From NCBI RefSeq assembly GCF_015706575.1, contig NW_024037074.1:15737334-15801333 (forward strand): a DNA stretch of 64,000 nt, written 5' to 3'. How positions within the stretch are numbered: position 1 is the first letter of the stretch; the number at the start of each line of letters is the position of its first letter. The position numbers and the translations under genes are program-made. This DNA comes from Patiria miniata (taxonomy: Eukaryota; Echinodermata; Asteroidea; Valvatida; Asterinidae). A model generated the notes under the pieces. The model saw only the letters and a program-made list of their open reading frames with translations. It had not been told where the DNA came from and made no database searches. Shown one piece after another: positions 35,301 to 45,642 of this stretch.

Positions 35301-35866
35301 AGTTGATCCAATCAATGGCTTTAAACGGGAACCGGACCCCATATTTTATGGGGTTGGGGACAAATCTGTATTTATCCAGCTCGGCACGTTCAAAAACGGT
35401 CTGTCCTGAATGACGTCAGGTTAATTTTTACACCTGCTCGTTTTTCTGTGAATTTCTGATGAAATTACTCAGTACAATAATTTGCAATTTTTTTTTGCAA
35501 TTGAGCCCAGGCGTCATTTTTCAAAATTGACGATTATCTTCAGGACTACTTTTACGGGTGTTCATCTTTGGATGGATTTTTCTCCCAAAAGTCATCGTTT
35601 AACCCCCCCCCCCCCCCAAAAAAAAAAAGAGCAGAAACGAAAGATGACGAAATAAGCTATAATTTGATGTGTTCTCAAACACGTTTGTATTTGTCCTGAA
35701 TTTCGAAAATGGGCATATATTATGTCTTACTGCATGGGGTCTGTAATTATGGCGGTTTATTTACTGGTCTGCAACCATTGTAAATACGGTGACAGCCAAG
35801 TGTAGCATATAGATGACATTGTGTTAGCGTGGTTCTAGCTGCACCATTGAAAAGAGCTCTCATCAT

Positions 35867-35876
35867 GGGACTTTCC
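35867..35876 (+). promoter_or_regulatory. NF-kB-type site, leader 3
   Basis: GGGACTTTCC is a textbook kB decamer, followed by AAG and TTTTCAG as in leader 4. It lies 74 bp before the NRF1-like motif. Confidence 0.52.
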
Positions 35877-35935
35877 AAGTTTTCAGAAATAGCACAAAAC
35901 CGTCCCACTTATGACCTAAAATATACCTTACACGT

Positions 35936-35970
35936 GAGTGTGCGCATGCGTGCATAATAATATGTAATTA
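35936..35970 (+). promoter_or_regulatory. Putative core promoter of gene 3
   Basis: TGCGCATGCGTG at 35941-35952, then ATAATAATATGTAATTATT. It is preceded by CACGTGAGTG, an E-box shared with leader 4. Confidence 0.4.
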
Positions 35971-35979
35971 TTACAGTGA

Positions 35980-36273
35980 GTATGCAAGGTTAAGGTAAGG
36001 TACGGACAGCCAAAGTGTAAAAAAAAAAATAACTCACTGATTATTTTGAATACGTACTCTTTGGATATGGCCCTAAACGCGATTTCGCTAGGAATTTTAC
36101 AGTAAAAATCGGCTTTCCATAGACGACACACCCCGACTGTCATGTGATGCACATTCCGGGCATGATATTATAGGCTTCATACGCACATCATTGTGATTGG
36201 GACGGTGCGCTGTACCTGCGGAATAGCTTCCACCGTAGACAACTGCAAGTTTCTCCGCTCTGAACTGAGAAAA
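35980..36273 (+). other. Probable untranslated exon 1 of gene 3
   Basis: The segment is conserved with leader 4 (about 60830-61129) and more distantly with units 1 and 2. It ends at donor GTAAGTACAACTC (36274). It keeps CGGCTTTCCATAGACGACAC and GGTGCGCTGTACCTGC. Confidence 0.42.
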
Positions 36274-36628
36274 GTAAGTACAACTCTCTTAGACAATTTA
36301 GATTTGATGCTTGTATTTGTCAGACTTTCAAGGGGATTAAAAACTAAGTTTAAGCATCCAGTTTTGGTATTTCAATAGGCCTACCTATGTTGCCCGACTG
36401 TACCGCCAAGCAGTTCGAGTTTACCTTATTTGTTGTCAAATCTTTCTTGAAGTACTTTTTTAATTGCGTAGATGTTGGTGTCAGTTTGTATACATAATGA
36501 ATCATTTTGGAAAAAAAACCCAAGTACTGAAAATACCCAATCAAACATCTCAGGTACCAGTTTGCAGTAAGCCTTCTGTCTGAGCCTCCCCATCATGCAG
36601 ACACGCCTAGTATTGCTAACTAAATCTC

Positions 36629-36778
36629 TAGAAAGCAGGAGGTCGTGGGTTCGAGTCCCACCCGAGTAATTTTTTTTCCAACTTTCACTCGGGTGGAACA
36701 CACTGAGTATACAGTATTTATGAGTCGGTGAAGGAGTTACATCCCCCGACGCATAATTCCACCTTATGAATAATAACG
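36629..36778. mobile_element. tRNA-derived SINE-like insertion with 7-bp target duplication
   Basis: A 150-bp segment is absent from the matching place in leader 4 (near 61436). It is flanked by AAATCTC on both sides (36622-36628 and 36779-36785). It contains a tRNA T-arm with B box GGTTCGAGTCC (36648-36658) inside a GTGGG/CCCAC stem, then a T run. No convincing A box or D arm remains, so it is a 5'-truncated or degenerate SINE rather than a tRNA gene. Confidence 0.65.
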
Positions 36779-36785
36779 AAATCTC

Positions 36786-37540
36786 GTTCCTTCCGATTAA
36801 CTATGGTTTCAACTCCATAGTTAATCGACTCACGTAACTTTGTTGCCTCTGTCCAAGCCAATGAAAAAGTAGGCCTAGTGTGTCGCAGACATTAACGTCA
36901 ATAGTTGAGCCAGCAAGCAAGTCTGTATACTTAATACTTCATACTAAAATCAGCGAACAGCATTAGTTTGGAAAACATTTTACTTGAACACTCTTTCCAA
37001 TGCATATGAGAAAACCATTAAAGCCACACTTGAAGAGACGTGACTTTAATCTTACTTCAGGAGAGGTGGCGGAACCGAGGGGGGGGGGGGACAGGGGGCA
37101 CTCTACCCCGCCCCCCCCCCCCAGATTTACCCAAGTGCCCCTCTTGCGGACAGTAATGTGGCCCCTGGATCATTAATGTGCCCCCTCGAGATGAAAAAAA
37201 AACTGGTACTAAAATTTCGGATTATTTGTTTTCAGTAACCATTTCCCCAAATGGTATAGACAGTTGTGATATGAACGAGGAATATGAAAACCAAACCCCA
37301 AACCCATACAATGCGCCCTGAAAATGGGCACATAATGCGCTGTTTGCAGCCCCCAAGTGGCGTAGCTAGGTTTTTTTTTAGGGGGGGGGGCGGATTTGAA
37401 TATAATGTGGGGAACGTATCGCAAACGTCCTATTACAGTTTGCCCAGTTAGGCCCCATTATGCCTTACTTTAATCCATTGACCTAAGAAATTGTAAACAG
37501 TAAGACTTTGGCTATCTGAAAAAAAAACAACTTTCAAAAA
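36786..37540. other. Leader intron 3 segment; no gene
   Basis: It aligns with 61441-62040 in unit 4. It contains long G and C runs near 37080-37120. Nothing coding is recognised. Confidence 0.4.
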
Positions 37541-37544
37541 CCCT

Positions 37545-38060
37545 TTTTGGTTGGGGAAGAAAAAGGGGCACTATCAGTATTTTGGTGGGGGCACCGGGGG
37601 GACGAAAAATTTGTGGGGGTGGGCCCCCCCCCCCCCCCCCCCCCCCACTATTCGATTTTACGGAGGCCAAGTGTCCGGTGAAAAAAAGGGTCGACATTTC
37701 AGCACGGATGTGCCTCCTCTCCCCTAAAAAAATGCTGGATACGCTGCTGCACCGACGGAAGATGCCTTTTATTGAGCAAGTGCCCCTTTTTGGTGATAAC
37801 CCCCCCCCCCCCCCTCTAGTTGGTTAGGGAAGTAAAAGGGGCACTATCAGTATTTTGGTGGGGGCAACGGGGGGAGGCACGGAAAATTTGTGGGGGGGGG
37901 GGCACGTGCCCCCAAGGCACCCCTCCACCCCAGTGTCTGGTGAAAAAAAAGTGTCGACATCCCCCTCCAAAAAAAAATGGATACGCTGCTGCACCGACGG
38001 AAGATGCCTTTTATTAGCAAGTGCTCCTTTTTGGTGACCCCCCCCCCCCTGTGAAAACCG
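37545..38060. repeat. 273-bp tandem repeat, two copies
   Basis: The block GGGGCACTATCAGTATTTTG recurs at 37565 and 37838. Each copy continues through a long G or C run to AAATGCTGGATACGCTGCTG or AATGGATACGCTGCTGCACC and the C-run end. Unit 4 has a related block (62070-62200). Reading frames are homopolymer-driven and are not taken as genes. Confidence 0.7.
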
Positions 38061-38309
38061 GTTCGCCGCCGCTGTCTGAATTTGACACATGCGGATTTCA
38101 ACAATATAGCGATACCTTTATGTAGTCAAATACAATTGTTGAAATCTTGCTGAAGTATACGGTAGACGAGGCTCACAAATGTTCGAAATATCGACATCTT
38201 TTACATGATGCCTGTTTTTTCTTATATGATGCCTGTTTTAATATATATATATCCAGACTTTCAAGGGGAGTGATAACTTGAAGGTTTAAGCATCGAGTTT
38301 GGATAATTC

Positions 38310-38945
38310 AGTAAATTTGGTTGATCGAGAAAACAGCCGATCATTGGTTTTTGTTTCAAATCTTGATTGCTTGGTTTTTTATTTAAAGGGAATATACATC
38401 ATTTGCTTTTGCTGTAATTTTCAGAAATGATGGAATTGGGGGGTTGGAAATATATAGCAAATATAGTTACACTGACTTTTTTGAGGTTTCGGGTTCGAAA
38501 ATGCTATAAAAACCAAGAAAAAACGATCATTTTCCTGTAGTCTGGTTCCCTGACTCCATATAAGAAACAGAGCAGTTTACATACATTGGGGAATTGTAAG
38601 GTATAAGAAGAAACAGAGCAGTTTACAAACATTGGGGAATTGTAAGGTCAGGAAACCAGTCTAGCTGGCTCGTACCCGTTCATAGGTTTGTAATCGATTG
38701 CAAACAAGTGCGATGGTCAATTGGGCCAGTATTTAAAAAAAAAGCCAGTTGTTTCCAACGCTGATCGGCCGATCAGCGTTGGAAATTGATACAAAAATAC
38801 CACTTTTCTTGAAAATGACAGTATACCAGGTGCCATGATTTTACAGGATGCTTTACACTGTCATTCACTAACAGTCCAGCAAGGTATTTCAAAATGATTT
38901 GGTAGTTTTATTTTTTGATGTTTGCAAATGTTGTATTTTCCCTTT
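38310..38945. repeat. Insertion private to unit 3 leader, with two foldbacks
   Basis: Leader 4 passes directly from the GCATCGAGTTTGGGTATTTC block (62291) to the GTCAGATTGCACATGATTAC block (62331), while unit 3 has about 640 bp between. Inside are a 17-bp inverted pair (38538-38554 with 38647-38663, 15 of 17 paired) enclosing a 46-bp-period direct repeat, and a perfect 34-bp palindrome at 38752-38785. Confidence 0.6.
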
Positions 38946-39814
38946 AAGTGAAATTGTGAGTCAGATTGTACATGATTACTGCAGTAAAAGCTGTCGCTGT
39001 AAGCTTCTCATGAAACTGGCTATGTTGTATGCTTATTAAATCTCACTCCTAGGCGTACAAATCTGGTTTCACATTTTTTTACTAAGTTTCTACGTGGAGG
39101 CGGGAAGGCCGTTAAGTAATATTGTCTTAGTTTCACAGGGGAACAGCTCAACATGTCATATCTGCTAAGCATAGACGCGCCCAGCTGTAAATCAGCTGGT
39201 TTGGTTACCAGTCCCTATTGTAACGCACACAGGTTGTAACTGGTCCTCAGTCAATTTGTGATAGGACACAATTTTGTTGGACATTTTCTGCTGAGCAGCT
39301 TCTTAATTGGACCCAATCTTTTCACACTTAATGCGTATGCCTCTCCAGCACACACACAAAAACCGTTTTGATTAACACATAAGCTTTCATATTGGCTTTA
39401 ATTTATAGTGCATTTGATTTAGGAAGAAGGCGGAAGCGCGGTCATGTTAAAAAAGACGTTCTCCTGAATGGACGACGTCAGACATGTTTTTTTTTTTACT
39501 CCCAGTCTATTTGCGACCTTGGCTTTGTATTCAAATACCAGTGACTTTTGTACTGGTATTTGCATACAACGCCAAGTTCGTAAATAGACTGTACTAACAC
39601 CAAACATTAATAGTCGACACAGCCTACAAATCAGTACGAATTAGTATTGTCAACTGTTTCAGGGGTATTCGGTGCTGTGTTGTTACAAATGTCTGTTCAT
39701 GAACTTCCGAACTCAAGTGTATGCACAACTAAATTATGTTATCTTAGACAGAAGCTTATGCAAAAAAAGGAAACCTACTTTGAAAGGAATTTTAACCTAC
39801 TTACTTAACTTATT
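38946..39814. repeat. Leader module (second copy) with 40-bp foldback
   Basis: It aligns with 62331-63460 in unit 4 and carries the CTGCTTAAC/AGCTCAACATG...CAGCTGG block and the GACGTCAGACATGT module. Unlike unit 4, it has an inverted copy of the conserved intronic motif: arms 39503-39542 and 39552-39591, 36 of 40 positions paired. Confidence 0.6.
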
Positions 39815-41393
39815 AGGTGTTGTGCTCCAACGCCTATTGTGATTGTAAGAATTTGCTATTCTTCTTCTTATTATTATTCTTCTCGCAATTCGTTTCCAGA
39901 ACAGTTTGTCAAAATGAAAACATATATGAATTTCATTTGTCAATATATGAATGCACAACCCACTGAAGATGTCCTTTTTTGCAATTACGTCATCATGACG
40001 TCATCATGGGTCACGTGACGTCAAAAAAATAACAGATTTAATTTTTGAAATTGAATATAAAATCAACCTTCAGAGACCGGAACTTGAATTTTGCGGGAAT
40101 CGACATGATGATACATGATCTTCATTTTATCTTGTGCGCGTCAAATCACGTGACCCTTCTTTCCGGTCGAAACCGGAAGTGCCTTATAATTTGAAAGTGG
40201 AAATAGATATGAACTTGCTTTCAACGATGTTGGTCTGTTGGTGGGTTGACCTTTTCAAAAAAAGTATCGGTGACACCATGAAGAGTTTGAGCGCCCTCTA
40301 GCGGCAGGTTAAAAAGTCCAAAACGCATTTTTAGTTGATGTCTGTAGTAAAATTTGCGGTAATCGCTTCAAAATTAATATACATGATGACCTTAATGCAG
40401 ACAAGACCTGTGCGCGAAAAAAAAAGATTACGTCATCAGACCGGAAGTTACAATGAAAAGACATCTTTGCTAAATTGCAAAATTGCTAAAAAACCAACCG
40501 TCAGAGATATTATCAAATTTTGTGCTTTAAATGGCACTTTAATAATAGGTTTAAAACTTCCCAAAGTTTCGCTTCAATAAGTGAACTTGGAGAAGCCCTT
40601 CAGCCCCCTTGAAATTTGAAGTTGAACCACACCTACGCCTTGAAGCGCTCATTTGATGCCATGTACATTGTGTGTACAGCAAAGGGGGATCATTGCGTAC
40701 AGAAGGGAAAATCCCGAAAAACAGTGCGCCATGATTGCGTACAAAGGAGAATTTCCCGTGGTCTTGAGTGTCTGGTTTTTACGAGTATTTTATGTTAACT
40801 ATTGAGCCACATGAAACGGCTGTTTCATGGACTAATGTATTCTTAAGTGTTTACCAGTGTTTTGTACACGTTTACATGACAACTTCTGTACGGAAGCACA
40901 TTTTTTTTACTTTTGATGACGTCAAATGAAACTCAAAGGTTGGGCTCGCAAAAGCGCCCAATTGGGCGGGTTTTTTTAATTGGGCGTTTTTTTCTAAAAA
41001 CATGCGCATTGGGGGTAAATAGTGTATGGCGAGCAATATTTACTTTGAGAGATATGGGCTATTTAATGGGTTTTTGTAATGATTGTACTTGATATGTTTA
41101 CACTACAGCAGCATATGCGTGCAGATCCTCACCTGACTCTTTTAAATTATCCTCTGTATAATCACTACAGGTGCTATTTTCAACCCTCAACCCCCAACAT
41201 CAACATTAACATCAACATCAACATCAATAATCAACATCAACAAAAAACATCAACAATCCACAATCAACATCAACAATCAACATCAACAATCAACAACAAC
41301 AATCAACAATGCGAAAAAGCCATATTCTCTGTTAATTAAACAGACATAACCCTCTAGCCCAACACCGTGTGTTTGTCCCTTCAAAATCTAGTT
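39815..41393 (+). mobile_element. Hairpin-headed element I
   Basis: It starts with hairpin AGGTGTTG-tgctc-CAACGCCT (39815-39835) and ends with GCCCAACACC (41357-41366), GTGTGTTTGTCC and CTAGTT. The body has dense TGACGTCA and CACGTG palindromes (about 39985-40022) and CCGGTCGAAACCGG. It also carries an AACATC-type microsatellite (about 41190-41310). There is no coding potential. It is absent from the corresponding place in unit 4. Confidence 0.5.
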
Positions 41394-41559
41394 AGGTTTT
41401 GGGCTTTAGCCCAAAACCTAATGTTATTAGCCCAAAACCTATTGTTATTGTATGAGTTAACTATTTAGGTGTTGGGCTTTAGAATCTAATATTCTTGTTA
41501 GGTGTTGGGCTTTAGCCAAAAACCAATTGTTATGCTATGGATTAAATATTATTGTTTTT
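41393..41559. repeat. Cluster of short hairpin heads
   Basis: A perfect 12-bp-stem hairpin, TAGGTTTTGGGC-TTTA-GCCCAAAACCTA (41393-41420), is followed by TGTTATTG. Two further head-like pieces follow at about 41465 and 41499 (TTAGGTGTTGGGCTTTAG). They look like solo or truncated heads of the same family. Confidence 0.5.
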
Positions 41560-43020
41560 GAGTGGTCGGGCACAACCCGACCACTCTCTGTTATTGTTCT
41601 GATAAACCTTTATTTTTTTCCGGACAATACTTCTCCGCGGCTTTTCTTCTAAACGGTTCATGATATGAACTTGTAACTTTCAATTTATTTCGACCCTCAT
41701 CCGTAGTGGCGCATATTACTCTGACGTCATGATGACGTTATCGGGTGTCAAATTACAAGCGATTTTAGCTGAAAAAGTGACCAATTGCTTTCACCTATAA
41801 CTCTTGAACAAAATCATCAATAGTGTTTGTATTTTGTTATCAGATAGACTATGAATTGATAAACATTTTTTGTCCGTGAACTCGCTCGACCTTTACTTCC
41901 GGGTCTACCGGAAGGTCAAAGTTAGGTGAATTCAAAATGAAGACTTTAGCCTGAAATCAAAACATTCAAAGCAAAATTTCTTACGAACGGTTTACGTTAT
42001 GATCCAGAAACCTAGTGTGAACTTGTACCATGTAACGAAGAGGTTATAAATGTTGTTATGTAATCATGACGTCATCAGGTATCAAATTACAAGCGATTTC
42101 AGGGTAGTTTACTAAATAGTTTACGCTATATCTTTCGAACTAAATTGAGTATCGTGTTCGTTTTTTCGTGAGGTTGTAGACTATGCCATGAGAAACATTT
42201 CTTGTCCCCGGGCATAAAACCGCTTGACCTTCACTTCCAGTGTTACCGGAAGTGCAATGAAAACCGAATATAATTCAAAGATGGAAGCATTTTACTACAC
42301 ACATATCATTTTGATAGTGTTTAGTGATGTTTGCCAGACAAAAAAACCCAGTGTGATGACGTCACCTTTAAGAAAGGGCGCCTCCTAGCTGCACATAAAA
42401 CAGTGTTTGCTTCTATAATTTGAAAATCATCCGTTCAAATTTTACTAAATCGGCCTTTGATATTCTTTCATGAGCTACAAATAACTTGGCAAGGTTTCAA
42501 ATTCATGACGTCATCAGACCGGAAGTTACTTTAATGAGAATTTGAGAACAACCATATTTTAAATTTAATTTATATCATTCAATTCATGTCGTATACCTTC
42601 GCAGCCCAAATAACGATATCCATTAGAATGTTCACTTTTTTCTTCCAAATACTGTGGCGTCATAAAACCAGAAGTTAGGTGTTATGAATGCAAACACTTA
42701 TGTTTTCCATATTTTCATGCGTTATGTAACTTCACAATGAACATTTATCCATTCCGCACTAAAATTCCGAACTAAAATCAGTGTTCACTTCCCGTTTTTG
42801 AATAATGTCGTCATTGAGCAAGAATTAACTTGTATGTGTACATGATTATAATGTTTACTGGATTTTATCACACAATTATTGATGGTACTGGGAAGGATTT
42901 AATTTTGTGATCTTTTGTTCTTACATAAAAATATTCATAGCTGAACTCGGCAGTGTTTAATGAAAAAAAATGCCTGCCCGACCACTCCGCATTTGTAACA
43001 ACAAACGCGAACCTCTAGTT
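41560..43020 (+). mobile_element. Hairpin-headed element II
   Basis: It starts with GAGTGGTCGGG-cacaa-CCCGACCACTC (41560-41586) and TCTCTGTTATTG. It ends with the same stem strand GCCCGACCACT (42976-42986), then a CGCATTTGTAAC tract and CTCTAGTT. The body has repeated TGACGTCAT and ACCGGAAGT blocks. No open frame is convincing. Confidence 0.55.
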
Positions 43021-44150
43021 GTTGTATTTATTCTTCAAGACAAATTCTTTTCCAGAACTGTTTGTCAAAATGAAAATATATGAACTTCAATTGGCAATAC
43101 ATGAATGCACAACCCACTGAAGATGAAGTGTTTTGCAATTACGTCATCATGACGTCATCGTGGGTCACGTGACGTCACTCAAAAAATAATAAATTTAATC
43201 TTTGAAATTCAATATAAAATCAACCGTGAGAGACCGGAACTTGAATTTGCGGGAATCGACATGGTAATACATGCTCTTCATGTTATGTTGTGCGCGTCAA
43301 ATCACGTGACCCTTCCTTCCGGTCGAAACCGGAAGTGCCTAATAATATGAAAGTGGAAACAGATATGAACTTGCTTTCAACAATGTTAGCGTCTGCCTGG
43401 ATTGACCTTACCAAAAAATGATGGGTGACGCCATGAAGTGTTGGAGCGCCCTTTAACGGCAGGTTGAAAAACGTCAAAACGCATTTTCACTTGATGTCTG
43501 TGGCGAAGTTTGCGGTAATCGCTTCAAAATTAATGCATATCATGACCATAATGCAGACAAGACCTGTGCGCGAAAAAAAATTGATAACGTCATCAGACCG
43601 GAAGTTACAATAAAAAGACCTTTCAACCTTAAAAATTGCTACAAAATATACCGTGATAGATATAATCAAGATTTGGCTATATGTAGCACAGTTACCATAG
43701 CTCTTGAACTTTTAGGTAATGACGTTCAATGACGTCATCAAGTATCATATTACAAGCAATCAAAGATTTCTTGATTTAATCATTGAAAATCAATGTAAAA
43801 TCAACTGCTACAGATTTGATTTTGTTTTTTTTTAGGGCAATCTTTACAATATTGCAGATCGTAATTTTCGGTATTAAGTGCAAAATCACGTGACCCTTCC
43901 TTCCGGTCGAAACCGGAAGTGCCTTATTATTTGAAATTGGCAGAAGATGCAAACTTGCTTTCAATGACGCGAGTGTCTGCCTAGGCGGTACTGTACACAA
44001 ATATTACAGTTGACGTCATCAAATGTTAGAGCGCCCTCTGGCGGCATGTTGAAAGAGTCAAACATGGATTTAAACATGCATTTTGAGTCGATGTGTGTGG
44101 CAAAGTTTGTGGTAATCCATGGCCCAACACCGTGTGGTTCTTCGTTTAGC
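43021..44150 (+). mobile_element. Hairpin-headed element III (head missing)
   Basis: The body matches element I from its TTCTTTTCCAGAAC block (43055 versus 39893) through ACGTCATCATGACGTCATC and TTTCCGGTCGAAACCGGAAG. A second partial repeat of that body follows at 43780-44110. It ends in GCCCAACACC (44122-44131) and GTGTGGTTC. No head hairpin is seen at its left. Confidence 0.5.
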
Positions 44151-44820
44151 TATATTCGACCACACATGGTGAAAAAAATCTTGTCAAAAATCGCAAGAAT
44201 ATTGTTATTATAATTTGAATACAAGTCACCAAAACCATTGTTGTCCACGTGCAAGTCTAGTGTATAGTGTTTTTTGTCTTCAAATCAAGCTCCGCTGAGT
44301 TAAGCGGATCGAATGTCCGATGGACAAACAGGTTTGGCGCATGAAACGTTTAAATTACCATATCTCATCTCAGAGAGAAAATATGCATTTGCAATCACTT
44401 TTCCTCACTTATCTTAGACAGGAAGGCGTTTACATTTATAACAAAAGTAGCCTGCATCAACTTTTATAATTTTATTACAAAACATACTTGGTTAAACTCA
44501 TGGCACTGTAATGGTTTTTTTTTTGGAAGCGGACAAAATGCTTACATGATCTGATGTGCTAAAACTGCTCTGGAGTTAATGGAAAAACATATCATAAACC
44601 CCGATTTTCTTAAAGTCCACGCACAGGTATGGTTATGTTAAGCACAAAATGTCGGTTCGGGTTTCATTTGGTGACCCATTGAACTTTATGTGGAAAGTTT
44701 AATATGCATCCTATGGTTGGAGCGTACTTCTCCATAATTATCTGCGCATGACTGCATAGAATAACTTAAGTGTATTTAAAAAAAACACTCAGCCGCGCCC
44801 TTGATGGATATTTTCCCCAG
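44151..44820. other. Leader intron 3 of unit 3 resumes; no gene
   Basis: The sequence from about 44151 (TATTCGACCACACATGGTG) aligns with unit 4 at about 63503. This marks the right edge of the 4.3-kb nested insertion. Nothing coding is seen. Confidence 0.45.
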
Positions 44821-44893
44821 ATAAGTTGGCTTCGATTCTTCCAGTCTTTGGCAGTGGAGGACTCTTACATCGGATAAAGATTGTCTTTCGTGG
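44821..44893 (+). other. Probable leader exon 2, gene 3
   Basis: A 73-nt block between TTTTCCCCAG and GTAAGAAT, clearly related to 3438-3508 and 22267-22340. Confidence 0.42.
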
Positions 44894-45092
44894 GTAAGAA
44901 TATCATAATATCAATGATAAAACGTGCCGTAAATGAGTAAATAAATATAAATAACTTTTTAAACTTTGCATGAAATGAATACTGATTAAAAAAAAAAAGG
45001 TCAGAAATATGAACAAAAAATGTGTTTCGATCTATTAAGATATAATACAAACAATTCTTTCTTTCTTTAGGATTTGCTGATTTTTTCCCCAG

Positions 45093-45124
45093 CTCTGAGT
45101 GTGACCTTATCATCCAAACCTCAG
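45093..45124 (+). other. Shortened leader exon 3 of gene 3
   Basis: Acceptor TTTTTTCCCCAG is kept, but only about 32 nt remain before CAG|GTTC. It is a weak donor and may be skipped. Confidence 0.25.
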
Positions 45125-45642
45125 GTTCGAAAGATTAACATTCATAATTAATCTTTCCGTCGTTGTTGCAAAACAAAAACCTCCAAAAGTGAAGTCATAA
45201 TAATCAACAACTAAAAAAGCAGCAGGATATAGTATTTATTTAACGCGGTGTTTATGTAGCCATAAACAACAGTCATCAATTTCGCAAAAAGTAGTTACAC
45301 CTTATAAGCAATAATTACAACAAAAAGCCGCAGCCTTCAGCTTTTCAGGGCAGTTTTTTAGTCATCACAAATGAACAAAATCCGTCCATTTCACAAAACT
45401 TTACATACATCTTATCTTAGAAACAATTAACTTAAAGCATTAAATTTACAATAAGTCTTATCGGTCGCTTTGATCTTTCTATGGTTGACTCTGACGTAAA
45501 GACGATAACTGGGATTAATTGTTTGACATTCTTCTGGGCAATAGAAGATGCTATATCGGTAATATGTGTTCATGTTTAGACGTTTTCAATTACAGGCATC
45601 ACTGGTTGGCTGGCGAAGAGTGTTTGGACTCATCGTCCCGCG

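Noticed and set aside
36600..36675. Possible functional tRNA gene
   Set aside because: Only the T arm is convincing; no D arm, anticodon stem or acceptor stem pairs. It lies in a 150-bp insertion with a target duplication, so it is called SINE-like.
41079..41339. 86-aa Asn/Ile/Gln-rich frame
   Set aside because: Its C-terminal half is the translation of an AACATC-type microsatellite.
39815..44150. Helitron assignment for the hairpin-headed elements
   Set aside because: Helitrons have the hairpin near the 3' end followed by CTRR. Here the hairpin is at the opposite end, a stem strand is repeated at the tail, and no such terminus is seen.
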